Source: Vreelandella zhuhanensis
GTDB lineage: Bacteria > Pseudomonadota > Gammaproteobacteria > Pseudomonadales > Halomonadaceae
Direction of reading: 5' to 3'
Length of the DNA stretch: 64,000 bases
NCBI RefSeq assembly: GCF_009793355.1
Contig: NZ_WTKP01000008.1
Coordinates: 62,001 to 126,000 of the forward strand
Below the pieces are notes generated by a model. That model had not been told where the DNA came from. It searched no databases and saw only the letters and a list, made by a program, of their open reading frames with translations. Position 1 is the first letter of the stretch, and each line of letters starts with the position of its first letter. The position numbers and the translations under genes were made by a program. Below, piece after piece: positions 1-11,975 of this stretch.

Positions 1-1401
1 GAGCTGACCATCGAGGAAATCAAGGCCGGCCTACGTGCGCGGACTCTGGCCAATGACGTCGTTCTGGTGACCTGTGGTAGCGCCTTCAAGAACAAGGGCG
101 TGCAAGCCGTTCTGGATGGCGTGATCGAATACATGCCGTCGCCGACCGAAGTCAAGCCCATCGAAGGTGAGCTGGACGATAAGGACGGCACCATCGAGAC
201 CCGTGAAGCGAACGACGAAGCGCCCTTTGCTGCCCTGGCGTTCAAGATCGCCACGGATCCCTTCGTGGGTACTCTGACCTTTATTCGCGTCTATTCCGGG
301 GTGCTTAACTCGGGTGACGGCGTCTTCAATTCGGTCAAGAGCAAGAAAGAGCGTGTCGGTCGTATCGTTCAGATGCATGCCAACTCGCGTGAAGAGATCA
401 AGGAAGTGCGTGCCGGCGATATCGCCGCCTGTATCGGCATGAAAGATGTCACCACCGGCGATACGCTGTGTGATATCAATCACAAGATCGTCCTTGAGCG
501 GATGGAATTCCCTGATCCGGTGATCTCGGTTGCCGTCGAGCCGAAGTCCAAGGCTGACCAAGAAAAGATGGGTGTGGCACTGGGCAAGCTCGCCCAGGAA
601 GACCCCTCCTTCCAGGTCAAGACCGACGAAGAAACCGGCCAGACCATCATCTCCGGTATGGGTGAGCTGCACCTGGACATTCTCGTCGATCGCATGCGGC
701 GTGAATTCAAGGTTGAAGCGAACATTGGTAAGCCGCAGGTTGCTTACCGTGAAACCATTCGCGGTAGCATCGAGCAGGAAGGTAAGTTCGTTCGTCAGTC
801 CGGTGGTCGCGGCCAGTATGGTCACGTGCACCTGCGCATCGAACCGCTTACCTATGACGAGAAAGGCGAGGGAGAGGACGAAATCTTCTTCAAGTTCGTC
901 AATGAAATCGTCGGTGGTGTAGTTCCTAAGGAATACATCCCGGCTGTCGAAAAAGGGGCTTACGAGCAGCTGAAGAACGGGGTCATCGCGGGTTACCCGA
1001 TGATTGACGTGAAAGTCACGCTGTACGATGGTTCCTTCCACGACGTGGACTCCAACGAGACCGCGTTCAAGATTGCTTCTTCCATGGCGGTCAAAGAAGG
1101 TGCCAGGAAAGCCAAGGCCGTGCTGCTGGAACCGGTGATGAAGGTCGAGGTCGTGACCCCCGAGGAATTTATGGGTGACGTCATGGGCGACCTGAACCGT
1201 CGTCGCGGTCTGGTGCAGGGCATGGATGACTCCTCAATGGGTAAGGTCATCCGTGCAACGGTGCCGCTGGGTGAGATGTTCGGTTATGCAACCGATCTGC
1301 GTTCTCAGTCCCAGGGCCGTGCGAGCTACTCTATGGAGTTCGCGAAGTACGACGAGGCGCCCTCCAGCGTCGTAGAAGCCGTCATCAACCAAAACGGTTA
1401 A
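1..1401 (+). CDS. fusA: Elongation factor G, 3' part (5' end outside window)
   Basis: The reading frame is open from the first base, so this is the C-terminal 466 residues of a protein normally about 700 long; the GTPase domain is mostly outside. EF-G drives GTP-dependent translocation of tRNA and mRNA on the ribosome. Visible parts are the domain II barrel, domain III with the GMGELHLDI stretch, the domain IV signature GGRGQYGHV, and domain V ending in [10 protein letters not shown]. It lies 29 nt before tufA, the standard str operon order (rpsL-rpsG-fusA-tufA). Identification is very safe. Confidence 0.98.
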   Translation, partial: ELTIEEIKAGLRARTLANDVVLVTCGSAFKNKGVQAVLDGVIEYMPSPTEVKPIEGELDDKDGTIETREANDEAPFAALAFKIATDPFVGTLTFIRVYSGVLNSGDGVFNSVKSKKERVGRIVQMHANSREEIKEVRAGDIAACIGMKDVTTGDTLCDINHKIVLERMEFPDPVISVAVEPKSKADQEKMGVALGKLAQEDPSFQVKTDEETGQTIISGMGELHLDILVDRMRREFKVEANIGKPQVAYRETIRGSIEQEGKFVRQSGGRGQYGHVHLRIEPLTYDEKGEGEDEIFFKFVNEIVGGVVPKEYIPAVEKGAYEQLKNGVIAGYPMIDVKVTLYDGSFHDVDSNETAFKIASSMAVKEGARKAKAVLLEPVMKVEVVTPEEFMGDVMGDLNRRRGLVQGMDDSSMGKVIRATVPLGEMFGYATDLRSQSQGRASYSMEFAKYDEAPSSVVEAVINQNG

Positions 1402-1430
1402 CCGTTAGCTAACGTAAAGAGGTTATAGCA

Positions 1431-2624
<1,194 letters not shown>

Positions 2625-2645
2625 GACTGTTACTTGAATGATCAA

Positions 2646-2669
2646 GGGGGCTCAGCTGAGCCCCCTTTT
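2646..2669 (+). terminator. Rho-independent terminator after tufA
   Basis: A GGGGGCTCAG / CTGAGCCCCC perfect 10-bp inverted repeat with essentially no spacer is followed by TTTTC. It sits 21 nt after the tufA stop and closes the str operon. Confidence 0.9.
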
Positions 2670-2691
2670 CTGCGCACCGGCAGTGAAGTGT

Positions 2692-2720
2692 TTGACACTC
2701 ACTTCTGGCGTGCCTATAAT
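2692..2720 (+). promoter_or_regulatory. Sigma-70 promoter of the S10 operon
   Basis: Perfect consensus hexamers TTGACA (2692-2697) and TATAAT (2715-2720) are separated by exactly 17 bp. The start should fall near 2727, giving a short rpsJ leader of about 57 nt. The location directly after the tufA terminator makes this the main promoter of the ribosomal protein superoperon. Confidence 0.92.
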
Positions 2721-2744
2721 GCGCATCCTTTGAATGCGTGGGTA

Positions 2745-3096
<352 letters not shown>

Positions 3097-3246
3097 CCAC
3101 ACTAGACACTCGCGGCCCAGCGCTTGGCATCAGAACGCCAAGCAGCAGCCGCCACGCCGAGATGGCGCCATACAATGTGCTAGTGGAATGCTCTGGAAAG
3201 GGCAGCCATAGCGGGTGACAGCCCCGTACACTATAGGAGACTGAAC
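3097..3246 (+). promoter_or_regulatory. Structured 150-nt spacer between rpsJ and rplC
   Basis: This is the longest gap inside the S10 operon. It contains a 7-bp hairpin (GCTTGGC at 3122-3128 with GCCAAGC at 3137-3143), the 10-bp palindrome ATGGCGCCAT at 3162-3171, and further GC-rich pairing before the rplC ribosome binding site AGGAG. No coding frame or convincing promoter was found. It could be a translational control element for rplC-rplD (L4 feedback is known for the S10 operon of E. coli, where the leader lies before rpsJ); that role here is inference. Confidence 0.4.
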
Positions 3247-3885
3247 ATGACTATCGGTTTAGTCGGTAAGAAGGCGGGCATGACTCGTGTCTTCACCGAA
3301 GATGGCGCTTCCGTGCCTGTAACCGTTATTGAAGTTGAGCCTAACCGCATCACTTGCGTGAAATCGGTCGAATCCGATGGTTACGCTGCGGTTCAGGTGA
3401 CAGCTGGCTCCCGCAAAGCCAAGCACCTTACCAAAGCCCGGGCAGGTCTATTTGCCAAGGCAGGTGTGGAGGCTGGTCGTTCGCTGAAGGAGTTCCGCCT
3501 GACAGAAGGTGATAAGACTCCCCAAGTGGGCGGCGAATTCACCGTATCCCTCTTCGAAGCTGGTCAGATGGTCGACGTGACCGGCACCTCCAAGGGTAAA
3601 GGTTTCCAGGGTGCTGTTAAGCGCTGGAACTTCCGTACCCAGGACATGACCCACGGTAACTCTCTGTCGCATCGCGCGCCGGGTTCCATCGGCATGTGTC
3701 AAACACCAGGTCGCGTTTTCAAGGGCAAGAAAATGGCCGGTCAGATGGGCAACGTCCGCTGTACCGTTCAGAGCCTCGAAATCGTCCGTGTTGACGCCGA
3801 GCGTAATCTGCTGCTGATCAAAGGCGCCGTACCGGGAGCAACCGGTAGTGACGTCATCGTGCGCAGCGCCGTGAAAGCAGGCTGA
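3247..3885 (+). CDS. rplC: 50S ribosomal protein L3
   Basis: L3 (212 residues) binds 23S rRNA near the 3' end and helps start 50S assembly. The start [16 protein letters not shown] is typical, and the central loop with [10 protein letters not shown] and [14 protein letters not shown], which reaches toward the peptidyl transferase centre, is present. The glutamine normally methylated by PrmB lies within the [17 protein letters not shown] segment. Start is ATG behind AGGAG; rplD follows after 15 nt. Confidence 0.98.
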   Translation: MTIGLVGKKAGMTRVFTEDGASVPVTVIEVEPNRITCVKSVESDGYAAVQVTAGSRKAKHLTKARAGLFAKAGVEAGRSLKEFRLTEGDKTPQVGGEFTVSLFEAGQMVDVTGTSKGKGFQGAVKRWNFRTQDMTHGNSLSHRAPGSIGMCQTPGRVFKGKKMAGQMGNVRCTVQSLEIVRVDAERNLLLIKGAVPGATGSDVIVRSAVKAG

Positions 3886-3900
3886 AGGGGATAATTACCA

Positions 3901-4506
3901 ATGAATCTGAATCTTGCTGCAGGCGCGGGTACCGTTGAAGTAGCCGACGCCACTTTTGGCAAAGAATTCAACGAGGCGCTGGTTCACCAGGTCGTCACTG
4001 CCTATTTGGCTGGTGGCCGTCAGGGAACTCGCGCCCAGAAAAACCGTTCCGATGTGCGCGGTGGTGGTAAGAAGCCGTGGCGTCAGAAGGGTACCGGCCG
4101 TGCACGTGCCGGCACTATCCGTTCTCCGCTGTGGCGCAGCGGCGGCGTGACCTTCGCGGCACGCCCGCAAGATCACAGCCAGAAGGTCAACCGCAAGATG
4201 TACCGTGCGGCAATGCGTTCGATCCTGTCTGAGCTGATACGTCAAGAGCGTTTGGTCGTCATCGAAGAGTTCACAGTCGATGCGCCCAAGACCAAGCAGG
4301 TTGCTGCCAAGCTGAAAGAGTTGAACCTTGAAAAGGTGTTGATCGTCACTGAAGACGTCAACGAGACGCTCTATCTGGCCGCCCGTAACCTTCCCCATGT
4401 AGATGTGGTGGATGTTGCGGCAGCTGACCCGGTGAGTCTGGTTGCCTTCGACAAGGTGCTGGTCACCGTCTCCGCCCTACGTAAATTCGAGGAGAAGCTG
4501 GCATGA
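3901..4506 (+). CDS. rplD: 50S ribosomal protein L4
   Basis: L4 (201 residues) lines the peptide exit tunnel with its long loop and in E. coli also represses its own operon. The loop motifs [16 protein letters not shown] and [14 protein letters not shown] are intact. Start is behind AAGGGG; the stop overlaps the rplW start as ATGA (4 nt), indicating translational coupling. Confidence 0.98.
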   Translation: MNLNLAAGAGTVEVADATFGKEFNEALVHQVVTAYLAGGRQGTRAQKNRSDVRGGGKKPWRQKGTGRARAGTIRSPLWRSGGVTFAARPQDHSQKVNRKMYRAAMRSILSELIRQERLVVIEEFTVDAPKTKQVAAKLKELNLEKVLIVTEDVNETLYLAARNLPHVDVVDVAAADPVSLVAFDKVLVTVSALRKFEEKLA

Positions 4507-4799
4507 ACCAGGAACGCGTATTCAAGGTTCTGCTTGGACCACACGTGACCGAAAAGGCCGCGATGGCCGCCGAGCGTAACCAGTACGTTTTCAAGGTGGC
4601 GAGTGATGCCACCAAGCCCGAGATCAAGAAAGCCGTTGAGATTCTGTTCGGCAAGAAGGTCAATGGCGTTCAGGTATTGAACGTCAAGGGTAAAACCAAG
4701 CGTACTGCAAACGGCATCGGCCAACGCAAGGGTTACCGCAAGGCATATGTGACCCTGGCCGCGGGCGAAACGCTCGAAGACTTCTCTGGCGCCGAATAA
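4503..4799 (+). CDS. rplW: 50S ribosomal protein L23
   Basis: L23 (98 residues) surrounds the exit tunnel and is the docking site for trigger factor and SRP. It opens [19 protein letters not shown], and the extended loop with the [13 protein letters not shown] segment is visible. It overlaps rplD by 4 nt and precedes rplB by 17 nt. Confidence 0.97.
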   Translation: MNQERVFKVLLGPHVTEKAAMAAERNQYVFKVASDATKPEIKKAVEILFGKKVNGVQVLNVKGKTKRTANGIGQRKGYRKAYVTLAAGETLEDFSGAE

Positions 4800-4816
4800 G
4801 GGCAGGAGTACGGATA

Positions 4817-5644
4817 ATGGCAATCGTCAAGACCAAACCCACATCCGCCGGTCGTCGTCACGTCGTCAAGATCGTTGGCGATGGGCTGTATAAGGGCCGC
4901 GCTTATGCGCCGTTGCTCGAAAAACAGTCCAAGTCCGGTGGCCGTAATAATAACGGTCGCATCACCACCCGCCACGTGGGCGGTGGTCACCGTCAGCACT
5001 ATCGGATTGTTGATTTCAAGCGTATCAAGGATGGTGTTCCTGCCACCGTTGAACGTCTGGAATACGACCCGAACCGTAGTGCCAACATTGCGCTGCTCAA
5101 GTATGCCGATGGCGAGCGTCGCTACATCATTGCGCCCAAGGGCGTAGCGGTAGGCGACAAGCTGGAATCCGGCGTCAACGCCGCCATCAAGAAAGGCAAT
5201 GCTTTGCCGCTGCGTAACATCCCGCTGGGTTCCACGGTGCATTGCATCGAGCTCAAGCCGGGCAAGGGCGCGCAAATCGCTCGCAGTGCCGGCACCAGCG
5301 CGCAGCTCGTAGCGCGTGAAGGTAATTACGCCACCTTGCGGTTACGCTCCGGCGAAATGCGCAAGATCCTGGCTGAATGCCGCGCGACTTTGGGTGAAGT
5401 GGGCAATTCCGAGCACAGCCTGCGTCAACTTGGCAAGGCCGGTGCGAAGCGTTGGAGAGGTGTGCGTCCGACAGTTCGCGGTGTTGCGATGAACCCGGTG
5501 GATCACCCGCACGGTGGTGGTGAAGGCCGTTCAAGCGGTGGCCGTCACCCGGTATCACCCTGGGGTGTCCCGACCAAGGGTCACAAGACTCGCAAGAACA
5601 AGCGCACCGACAAGCTTATCATTCGTCGCCGCAAGTCCAAGTAA
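4817..5644 (+). CDS. rplB: 50S ribosomal protein L2
   Basis: L2 (275 residues) is needed for subunit joining and peptidyl transfer. The C-terminal region carries the hallmark [14 protein letters not shown], whose histidine is linked to activity in E. coli L2, and the basic tail ends RRRKSK. The N-terminal RNA-binding motif [13 protein letters not shown] is present. Start is ATG behind AGGAG. Confidence 0.98.
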   Translation: MAIVKTKPTSAGRRHVVKIVGDGLYKGRAYAPLLEKQSKSGGRNNNGRITTRHVGGGHRQHYRIVDFKRIKDGVPATVERLEYDPNRSANIALLKYADGERRYIIAPKGVAVGDKLESGVNAAIKKGNALPLRNIPLGSTVHCIELKPGKGAQIARSAGTSAQLVAREGNYATLRLRSGEMRKILAECRATLGEVGNSEHSLRQLGKAGAKRWRGVRPTVRGVAMNPVDHPHGGGEGRSSGGRHPVSPWGVPTKGHKTRKNKRTDKLIIRRRKSK

Positions 5645-5667
5645 CAGACATTTAAGGGGTAACGGCT

Positions 5668-5943
5668 GTGCCACGTTCACTAAAGAAAGGTCCTTTCATC
5701 GACCTTCATCTTTTAAAGAAGGTTGAGGTTGCAGTGGAGAAGAGCGATCGCAAACCGATCAAGACCTGGTCGCGTCGCTCCATGATTCTACCAAATATGG
5801 TAGGACTCACCATTGCAGTCCATAACGGTCGCCAACACGTCCCGGTGCACGTCTCCGAGGAAATGGTTGGCCACAAGCTGGGCGAATTCGCTGCCACCCG
5901 CACTTACCGTGGGCATGTGGCGGACAAGAAAGCCAAACGGTAA
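5668..5943 (+). CDS. rpsS: 30S ribosomal protein S19
   Basis: S19 (91 residues) forms a complex with S13 in the 30S head close to the A and P sites. It uses a GTG start behind AAGGGG, giving [12 protein letters not shown], the family opening, and it has the conserved [10 protein letters not shown] and [13 protein letters not shown] segments. Confidence 0.98.
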   Translation: MPRSLKKGPFIDLHLLKKVEVAVEKSDRKPIKTWSRRSMILPNMVGLTIAVHNGRQHVPVHVSEEMVGHKLGEFAATRTYRGHVADKKAKR

Positions 5944-5961
5944 GCCAAAGAGGATTGAGAG

Positions 5962-6294
5962 ATGGAAGTCACAGCTAAGCTGCGTGGCGCTCGTTTATCC
6001 GCCCAGAAGGCCCGTTTGGTGGCTGACCAGGTGCGCGGTAAACCGGTCGACCAAGCACTCGACCTGCTGACCTTCTCACCGAAGAAGGCTGCCAAGCTGG
6101 TCAAGAAAGTGCTTCAGTCCGCCATTGCAAACGCGGAAGAAAACGACGGCATGGATATCGATGAGCTGCGTGTCTCGACCATCTGCGTCGATGAGGGTAT
6201 GACGCTCAAGCGCATCCGTCCGCGCGCCAAGGGCCGTGCGGATCGCATTCTGAAGCGCACTTGCCACATCACCGTCAAGGTAGCCGAGAAGTAG
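5962..6294 (+). CDS. rplV: 50S ribosomal protein L22
   Basis: L22 (110 residues) has a globular surface domain and a long beta-hairpin in the exit tunnel. It starts [20 protein letters not shown] and its hairpin region [15 protein letters not shown] is conserved; changes here cause macrolide resistance in other bacteria, and no such insertion or deletion is seen. RBS is AGAGGA. Confidence 0.97.
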   Translation: MEVTAKLRGARLSAQKARLVADQVRGKPVDQALDLLTFSPKKAAKLVKKVLQSAIANAEENDGMDIDELRVSTICVDEGMTLKRIRPRAKGRADRILKRTCHITVKVAEK

Positions 6295-6305
6295 GAGTCG
6301 ACCAG

Positions 6306-7004
6306 ATGGGTCAAAAAGTCAATCCAACAGGCATCCGACTAGGCATCGTCAAAGACCATGCTTCTGTCTGGTATGCTGAGCGCGGCGCTTACGCCGATAA
6401 GCTCAATAACGATCTCGTAGTGCGCAGCTTTCTGGAGGAGCGTCTAAAAAACGCCTCCGTGAGCCGTATTCACATCGAGCGTCCGGCGAACAATGCTCGC
6501 ATCACCATTCACACTGCCCGTCCGGGTATCGTGATCGGCAAGAAGGGCGAAGATGTTGATCGTCTGCGCCGTGACCTTACCCAGATGATGGGTGTGCCGG
6601 TGCATGTGAACATTGAAGAAGTTCGCAAGCCGGAGCTGGATGCCAAGCTAGTCGCTGCTAACGTAGCGGGTCAGCTTGAGCGTCGCGTCATGTTCCGTCG
6701 TGCGATGAAGCGCGCGGTACAGAACGCCATGCGTCTGGGTGCCGGTGGCATCAAGATTCAGCTGTCTGGTCGTCTTGGTGGTGCTGAAATCGCACGTACC
6801 GAATGGTACCGCGAAGGTCGTGTTCCGCTGCATACCCTGCGTGCGGATATCGACTACGCCACTTACGAAGCTCACACCACCTATGGCGTTATCGGCGTCA
6901 AAGTGTGGATCTTCAAGGGTGAAATCCTCGGCGGTATCGAGGAAGTACGTGCCAAGGCCAAACAGCCTGCCGGCAACGCGCCCAAGAAGAAAGGTTCCAG
7001 GTAA
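6306..7004 (+). CDS. rpsC: 30S ribosomal protein S3
   Basis: S3 (232 residues from this start) sits at the mRNA entry tunnel and has helicase-linked residues. The start at [13 protein letters not shown] was chosen over a longer in-frame opening 45 nt upstream because it matches the family and has AGGAG at proper spacing. The KH domain motif [13 protein letters not shown] and the C-terminal domain with [19 protein letters not shown] are present. rplV ends 11 nt before it. Confidence 0.98.
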   Translation: MGQKVNPTGIRLGIVKDHASVWYAERGAYADKLNNDLVVRSFLEERLKNASVSRIHIERPANNARITIHTARPGIVIGKKGEDVDRLRRDLTQMMGVPVHVNIEEVRKPELDAKLVAANVAGQLERRVMFRRAMKRAVQNAMRLGAGGIKIQLSGRLGGAEIARTEWYREGRVPLHTLRADIDYATYEAHTTYGVIGVKVWIFKGEILGGIEEVRAKAKQPAGNAPKKKGSR

Positions 7005-7019
7005 GGGGAGAGCGAGTCG

Positions 7020-7433
7020 ATGTTACAGCCCAAGCGCATGAAATTCCGCAAGATGATGAAAGGCCGCAACCGTGGCCTGGCGCATCGCGGAAGCAAGATC
7101 AGCTTCGGGGAATACGGCCTCAAGGCTACCGGTCGCGGCCGCGTTACTGCGCGCCAGATCGAAGCCGGCCGTCGTGCGATCACCCGTCACGTCAAGCGTG
7201 GCGGCAAGATCTGGATCCGCGTCTTCCCTGATAAGCCGATTTCCAAGAAGCCGCTCGAAGTTCGTATGGGTAAAGGGAAGGGCTCGGTCGAGTACTGGGT
7301 AGCCCAGATCCAGCCGGGTCGGGTCCTGTATGAGATCGAAGGTGTTTCGGAAGAGTTGGCGCGTGAAGCGTTCACTCTCGCTGCACAGAAGATGCCCATA
7401 TCCACCACCTTTGCAAAACGGACGGTGATGTGA
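7020..7433 (+). CDS. rplP: 50S ribosomal protein L16
   Basis: L16 (137 residues) helps position the A-site tRNA. It opens [19 protein letters not shown] and has the [13 protein letters not shown] motif whose arginine neighbourhood (IFPDKP-like [11 protein letters not shown]) is the usual YcfD hydroxylation region. RBS AGGGGAG; the stop TGA overlaps the rpmC start by one base. Confidence 0.98.
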   Translation: MLQPKRMKFRKMMKGRNRGLAHRGSKISFGEYGLKATGRGRVTARQIEAGRRAITRHVKRGGKIWIRVFPDKPISKKPLEVRMGKGKGSVEYWVAQIQPGRVLYEIEGVSEELAREAFTLAAQKMPISTTFAKRTVM

Positions 7434-7624
7434 TGATAGCCAACGAAATTCGTGAAAAGTCAGTCGGTGAACTGCGTGAGCAGCTCCTCGAACTCCTCCG
7501 CGAGCAGTTCAACCTGCGCATGCAGAAGGCCACCGGCCAACTCAGCCAGACTCATCTGCTCAAGCAGGTCCGTCGGGATATCGCCCGCGTGAAGACTGTG
7601 CTTAACGAGAAGGCAGGGGACTGA
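7433..7624 (+). CDS. rpmC: 50S ribosomal protein L29
   Basis: L29 is a short two-helix protein at the exit tunnel. The ATG start, giving [10 protein letters not shown] and 63 residues, matches the family; a GTG one codon upstream is also possible. The conserved [17 protein letters not shown] helix is present. It overlaps the rplP stop by one base and ends one base before the rpsQ start. Confidence 0.96.
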   Translation: MIANEIREKSVGELREQLLELLREQFNLRMQKATGQLSQTHLLKQVRRDIARVKTVLNEKAGD

Positions 7625-7625
7625 G

Positions 7626-7886
7626 ATGGCCGAAGAGAAAAAAACCCGGACGCTCACCGGTAAAGTGGTGAGCGACAAGATGGACAAGTCCATCGTTGTA
7701 ATGATCGAGCGTCGTGAGCGTCACCCGATCTACGGAAAATACGTAAAGCGCTCCACCAAGCTGCACGCCCATGATGAAACGAACCAGGCAAAGGCAGGCG
7801 ATACGGTTTCCATTCAGGAATGCCGTCCGCTTTCCAAGAAGAAAGCTTGGTCGCTCGTCGAGGTGGTTGAGCAGGCGAAAGGCTAA
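7626..7886 (+). CDS. rpsQ: 30S ribosomal protein S17
   Basis: S17 (86 residues) is an OB-fold primary 16S rRNA binder needed for 30S body assembly. The signature [18 protein letters not shown] and [14 protein letters not shown] are visible. The RBS AGGGGA lies inside the end of rpmC. Last gene of the classical S10 operon; 50 nt follow before rplN. Confidence 0.97.
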   Translation: MAEEKKTRTLTGKVVSDKMDKSIVVMIERRERHPIYGKYVKRSTKLHAHDETNQAKAGDTVSIQECRPLSKKKAWSLVEVVEQAKG

Positions 7887-7936
7887 CGCCCAGGTCTGTC
7901 AAACCAGTGCAGTCAGATTAGGTTTGGAGAAAACCG

Positions 7937-8308
7937 ATGATTCAGACTCAGACAATGCTGGATGTCGCCGACAACAGCGGAGCGCGCCGGGTGCAATGCA
8001 TCAAGGTGTTAGGCGGTTCACACCGTCGCTACGCTCGTATTGGTGATGTCATCAAAGTAACGGTGAAGGAAGCTATTCCGCGCGGCAAGGTCAAAAAAGG
8101 CCAGGTGCTGAAAGCGGTAGTGGTTCGGACCCGTAGTGGCGTCCGTCGTCCAGACGGTTCGCTGATCCGTTTCGATGGAAATGCGGCTGTTTTGTTGAAC
8201 AACACTAACGAACAACCGATCGGTACCCGTATCTTCGGGCCGGTAACTCGTGAACTGCGCAACGAAAGGTTCATGAAGATCATTTCCTTGGCGCCTGAAG
8301 TGCTGTAA
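7937..8308 (+). CDS. rplN: 50S ribosomal protein L14
   Basis: L14 (123 residues) contributes to the intersubunit bridge and is the docking site of RsfS. It starts [18 protein letters not shown] with the family motif [13 protein letters not shown] and ends in SLAPEVL. RBS GGAG. It is the first gene of the spc block; no clear separate promoter could be read in the 50-nt gap before it. Confidence 0.98.
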   Translation: MIQTQTMLDVADNSGARRVQCIKVLGGSHRRYARIGDVIKVTVKEAIPRGKVKKGQVLKAVVVRTRSGVRRPDGSLIRFDGNAAVLLNNTNEQPIGTRIFGPVTRELRNERFMKIISLAPEVL

Positions 8309-8322
8309 GGAGCGAGGCGGAT

Positions 8323-8637
8323 ATGCAAAAAATCAAACGTGACGATGAAGTCATCGTCATCGCCGGGAAGGATAAAGGCAAGCGTGGTACGATTAAGCGG
8401 GTGTTGGAAAACCGCTTTGTCGTGTCCGGTGTGAACATGATCAAGCGTCACACCAAGCCGAATCCCACGGCGGGAAATCAGGGCGGTATCGTCGAGCGCG
8501 AGGCTCCGATTCACGCGTCCAACGTGGCCATCTTCAATTCGGAGACCGGTAAGGCGGATCGCGTCGGCTTCCAAGTGAAGGAAGACGGTACCAAGGTACG
8601 TATCTACAAGTCGACGCAGACGCAGATCGACGCCTAA
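8323..8637 (+). CDS. rplX: 50S ribosomal protein L24
   Basis: L24 (104 residues) is an assembly initiator that binds the 5' end of 23S rRNA. The KOW motif is at the N-terminus ([18 protein letters not shown]), followed by [12 protein letters not shown]. Excellent AAGGAG ribosome binding site. Confidence 0.97.
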   Translation: MQKIKRDDEVIVIAGKDKGKRGTIKRVLENRFVVSGVNMIKRHTKPNPTAGNQGGIVEREAPIHASNVAIFNSETGKADRVGFQVKEDGTKVRIYKSTQTQIDA

Positions 8638-8655
8638 CGCGAGTCGGGTAGCAAA

Positions 8656-9195
8656 ATGGCGAACTTGAAAGAACGTTATCAAAACGAGGTAGTAGCTCAA
8701 CTCCGTGAGCAGTTTAGCTACGCCAACGTGATGCAGGTACCCCGGGTCACGAAAGTGACACTGAACATGGGTATCGGCGACGCGGTCAGCGATAAAAAGC
8801 TGATCGACAATGCCAGCGGTGACTTGGAAAAGCTTTCCGGTCAAAAGCCGCTGGTGACGAAGGCACGCAAGTCCATCGCGGGCTTCAAGGTGCGTGAAGG
8901 TTGGCCAATCGGCATCAAGGTAACCCTGCGCGCTGAGCGCATGTGGGACTTCCTGGACCGCTTGGTAAACATCGCGATACCCCGCGTGCGTGACTTCCGT
9001 GGTCTCAACCCGAAGTCCTTCGACGGTCGCGGCAACTACTCCATGGGGGTGCGTGAGCAGATCATCTTCCCGGAGATCGAGTATGATAAAATCGATCGTA
9101 TTCGGGGGCTGGACGTCACCATCACCACTACAGCCAACACCGACGAGGAAGGTCGCGCGTTACTTACCGCGCTGAACTTCCCGTTCAAGAAATAA
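8656..9195 (+). CDS. rplE: 50S ribosomal protein L5
   Basis: L5 (179 residues) binds 5S rRNA and contacts P-site tRNA. Conserved parts are [30 protein letters not shown] and the [20 protein letters not shown] loop, ending [10 protein letters not shown]. The RBS is weak (GGGT), consistent with coupling to rplX 18 nt upstream. Confidence 0.98.
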   Translation: MANLKERYQNEVVAQLREQFSYANVMQVPRVTKVTLNMGIGDAVSDKKLIDNASGDLEKLSGQKPLVTKARKSIAGFKVREGWPIGIKVTLRAERMWDFLDRLVNIAIPRVRDFRGLNPKSFDGRGNYSMGVREQIIFPEIEYDKIDRIRGLDVTITTTANTDEEGRALLTALNFPFKK

Positions 9196-9205
9196 GGTTG
9201 GGATC

Positions 9206-9511
9206 ATGGCAAAGAAAAGCATGGTAGAGCGTGAGCTCAAGCGCACCAAGCTGGTCGAGAAGTATGCGGCCAAGCGCACTGGACTCAAGGCGATCATCCA
9301 CGATGTGAATGCTTCTGAGGAAGACCGCTTCGAGGCGACGCTGAAGCTACAGCAGCTACCGCGCGACTCGAGCCCGGTACGCCAGCGTAACCGCTGCCGT
9401 ATCACCGGTCGTCCGCACGGCTTTTACACCAAGTTCGGCCTCGGCCGTAACAAGTTGCGTGAAGCCGCCATGCGTGGCGATGTCCCTGGACTCAAGAAGT
9501 CCAGCTGGTAA
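9206..9511 (+). CDS. rpsN: 30S ribosomal protein S14
   Basis: S14 (101 residues) is the long, zinc-independent form typical of proteobacteria, lacking the paired CxxC motifs of the short type. Conserved [20 protein letters not shown] and the ending PGLKKSSW place it in the 30S head. Confidence 0.97.
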   Translation: MAKKSMVERELKRTKLVEKYAAKRTGLKAIIHDVNASEEDRFEATLKLQQLPRDSSPVRQRNRCRITGRPHGFYTKFGLGRNKLREAAMRGDVPGLKKSSW

Positions 9512-9544
9512 CCGTCACGTAGCATTATCAGGAGCGCACATTAA

Positions 9545-9937
9545 ATGAGCATGCAAGATACTCTGGCGGATATGTTGACTCGTATCCGCAATGCGCAGAT
9601 GGCCACCAAGGAGACGGTCACCATGCCGTCCTCCAAGCTGAAGGTCGAGGTGGCCCAAGTGCTGAAAGACGAGGGCTACATCACCGACCTCACGGTAAGC
9701 GAAGGCGTCAAGCCCGAGCTGACCGTGACCCTCAAGTACTTTGAGGGCAAGCCGGTAATCGAACATCTGCAACGGGTTTCCAAGCCTTCTTTGCGCCGCT
9801 ATAAGGGCAAAGATGATTTGCCCAAGGTCGCCGATGGTCTGGGTATCGCGATTGTCACTACCTCCAACGGGGTAATGACCGATCGCGCCGCACGTCAGGC
9901 GGGTGTCGGTGGCGAAGTCATCTGCACCGTATTCTAG
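9545..9937 (+). CDS. rpsH: 30S ribosomal protein S8
   Basis: S8 (130 residues) binds 16S helix 21 and in E. coli represses the spc operon. It starts [18 protein letters not shown] and ends with the usual [19 protein letters not shown]; the stop is followed by AGGAGG serving rplF. Confidence 0.97.
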   Translation: MSMQDTLADMLTRIRNAQMATKETVTMPSSKLKVEVAQVLKDEGYITDLTVSEGVKPELTVTLKYFEGKPVIEHLQRVSKPSLRRYKGKDDLPKVADGLGIAIVTTSNGVMTDRAARQAGVGGEVICTVF

Positions 9938-9946
9938 GAGGCTGAT

Positions 9947-10477
9947 ATGTCCCGTATAGCCAAATATCCGGTTAAAGTGCCTACCGGTGTCGACATCAAG
10001 ATTGATGGCGACAAGCTGACCGTCAAAGGCGGCCAGGGCACGCTGTCCATGTCCATTCACCAGGATGTGGTGATTGGCCAGGAAGATGGCAAACTGACCT
10101 TCGCCCCAAGCGAAAGCGCCAAGAGCTGGGCGATGGCCGGTACTACCCGCGCCTTGGTTCAGAACCTGGTCACGGGCGTATCCGAGGGCTTTACCAAGTC
10201 GCTCGAAATTATCGGCGTCGGTTATCGTGCCCAGGCCAAGGGCCAGACGCTCAACCTTTCACTGGGCTTCTCGCACCCGGTCGACTACGAACTGCCTGAA
10301 GGTGTTACAGCGGAAACGCCGAAAAACACCATTATCGTGCTGAAAAGCGCTGATAAGCAGGCACTCGGTCAGTGCGCCGCGGAAATCCGCGCATTCCGTC
10401 CGCCTGAACCCTATAAGGGCAAGGGTGTTCGGTACGTCGACGAGCAGGTGCGTCGCAAAGAAGCCAAGAAGAAGTAA
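9947..10477 (+). CDS. rplF: 50S ribosomal protein L6
   Basis: L6 (176 residues) is built of two repeated domains and lies near the elongation factor site. The C-terminal signature [14 protein letters not shown] is intact, as is [12 protein letters not shown] at the start. Strong AGGAGG RBS overlapping the end of rpsH. Confidence 0.97.
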   Translation: MSRIAKYPVKVPTGVDIKIDGDKLTVKGGQGTLSMSIHQDVVIGQEDGKLTFAPSESAKSWAMAGTTRALVQNLVTGVSEGFTKSLEIIGVGYRAQAKGQTLNLSLGFSHPVDYELPEGVTAETPKNTIIVLKSADKQALGQCAAEIRAFRPPEPYKGKGVRYVDEQVRRKEAKKK

Positions 10478-10486
10478 GGCAGGGTT

Positions 10487-10837
10487 ATGAACGCGAAGAA
10501 AGAATCTCGTCTCCGTCGTGCCCGCCGCGCTCGCGCCAAGATCCGCGAGCTGGGCGTGTATCGCCTGTGCGTCAACCGTACCCCGCGTCACATCTATGCG
10601 CAGATTATCTCGCCGGATGGTGGCAAGGTGCTGGCCAGCGCTTCTACGCTGGACAAGGCGCTGCGTGAAGGTGCGACCGGTAATTCAGAGGCAGCCACGA
10701 AAGTGGGCGCCCTGATTGCCGAACGCGCTAAAGAAGCAGGCATCACCCAGGTGGCCTTCGACCGTGCTGGTTTCCAATATCACGGTCGCGTCAAGGCTCT
10801 GGCCGACGCCGCTCGTGAAGGCGGCCTGGAATTCTAA
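10487..10837 (+). CDS. rplR: 50S ribosomal protein L18
   Basis: L18 (116 residues) binds 5S rRNA with L5 and L25. The basic N-terminus [19 protein letters not shown] and the conserved [21 protein letters not shown]-terminal part are present. It lies 9 nt after rplF and 11 nt before rpsE. Confidence 0.97.
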   Translation: MNAKKESRLRRARRARAKIRELGVYRLCVNRTPRHIYAQIISPDGGKVLASASTLDKALREGATGNSEAATKVGALIAERAKEAGITQVAFDRAGFQYHGRVKALADAAREGGLEF

Positions 10838-10848
10838 AGGGTTTTACG

Positions 10849-11349
10849 ATGGCGAAGAACGAACAGAACAACGGCGATCTGCAAGAAAAATTAGTGCAGG
10901 TTAACCGTGTCGCCAAGGTGGTCAAGGGTGGTCGTATTTTCGGCTTCACCGCTTTGACTGTCGTTGGTGATGGTAAAGGTCGTGTCGGTTTCGGTCGTGG
11001 CAAGGCGCGTGAAGTGCCTATCGCGATTCAGAAAGCGATGGATCAGGCCCGTCGCAACATGGTCAAGGTCAACCTCAGCGGCCATACGCTGCAGTACCCG
11101 GTAAAGGCCCGTCACGGCGCCTCCAAGGTGTACATGCAGCCGGCTTCTGAAGGTACCGGGATCATTGCCGGTGGCGCCATGCGCTCCGTGCTTGAACTGG
11201 CCGGCGTCCATGACGTCCTGGCCAAATGCTACGGTTCCACCAACCCGGTGAACGTGGTACGGGCGACCGTTAAAGGTCTCGCGTCCATGCAAGGGCCGGA
11301 AGACGTGGCCGCCAAGCGCGGTCTGTCAGTCGAAGCGATCACGGGGTAA
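10849..11349 (+). CDS. rpsE: 30S ribosomal protein S5
   Basis: S5 (166 residues) acts in decoding accuracy together with S4. The double-stranded RNA-binding part contains the [20 protein letters not shown] loop (ram and spectinomycin-resistance region in E. coli); the C-terminal part includes [13 protein letters not shown]. No unusual change in the loop is evident. Confidence 0.97.
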   Translation: MAKNEQNNGDLQEKLVQVNRVAKVVKGGRIFGFTALTVVGDGKGRVGFGRGKAREVPIAIQKAMDQARRNMVKVNLSGHTLQYPVKARHGASKVYMQPASEGTGIIAGGAMRSVLELAGVHDVLAKCYGSTNPVNVVRATVKGLASMQGPEDVAAKRGLSVEAITG

Positions 11350-11354
11350 ACACC

Positions 11355-11537
11355 ATGGCAGCAACGATCAAGGTTACCCAGATCCGCAGTACCATCGGCA
11401 TCTTGCCCAAGCACAAGGCCACAATGAAAGGCCTGGGTCTGCGTCGCATCGGTCACACGGTTGAGCTGGAAGACACCCCTGCCGTGCGCGGCATGGTCCA
11501 CAAGGTAACTTACCTTGTGCGCGTTGAGGGAGAGTAA
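11355..11537 (+). CDS. rpmD: 50S ribosomal protein L30
   Basis: L30 (60 residues) is a small 50S protein present in most but not all bacteria. The sequence [20 protein letters not shown] followed by [17 protein letters not shown] is typical. Packed between rpsE (5 nt) and rplO (3 nt). Confidence 0.96.
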   Translation: MAATIKVTQIRSTIGILPKHKATMKGLGLRRIGHTVELEDTPAVRGMVHKVTYLVRVEGE

Positions 11538-11540
11538 TCC

Positions 11541-11975
11541 ATGAAACTCAATACTTTGAGCCCGGCACCGGGCTCCAAACACGCCGCAAAGCGGGTTGGT
11601 CGTGGTATCGGCTCCGGTCTGGGTAAGACCGGCGGCCGTGGTCACAAAGGGCAAAAAGCCCGGAGTGGCGGTAGCGTCAAACCTGGTTTTGAAGGCGGTC
11701 AGATGCCTTTGCAGCGTCGTTTGCCGAAATTCGGCTTCTCGTCTGCGAAATCGCGTGTATCTGAAGAAGTCCGTCTGGATGAGCTTGCCAAGGTTGCCGG
11801 TGACGACGTCACTCTGGAAACCTTGAAGCAGGCAAATGTGCTGAAGGATGCCACGCTGCATGCGAAAATCATCCTTTCCGGCGAACTGAACAAGGCGGTT
11901 ACAGTGCGCGGTATCAAGGTCACCCAGGGTGCCCGTACCGCAATCGAAGCCGCCGGTGGCAAGGTAGAGGACTAA
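11541..11975 (+). CDS. rplO: 50S ribosomal protein L15
   Basis: L15 (144 residues) is a late-assembly 50S protein with a long basic N-terminal extension. Visible are [32 protein letters not shown] and the [17 protein letters not shown] motif. Its stop directly abuts the secY ATG. Confidence 0.97.
   Translation: MKLNTLSPAPGSKHAAKRVGRGIGSGLGKTGGRGHKGQKARSGGSVKPGFEGGQMPLQRRLPKFGFSSAKSRVSEEVRLDELAKVAGDDVTLETLKQANVLKDATLHAKIILSGELNKAVTVRGIKVTQGARTAIEAAGGKVED

Noticed and set aside
31-1041. Long minus-strand frames opposite fusA and tufA
   Set aside because: They are typical mirror frames of highly expressed, codon-biased genes; the plus-strand genes are beyond doubt.
3148-3176. A promoter in the rpsJ-rplC gap based on TACAAT at 3171
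   Set aside because: No acceptable -35 hexamer exists at 16-18 bp spacing.
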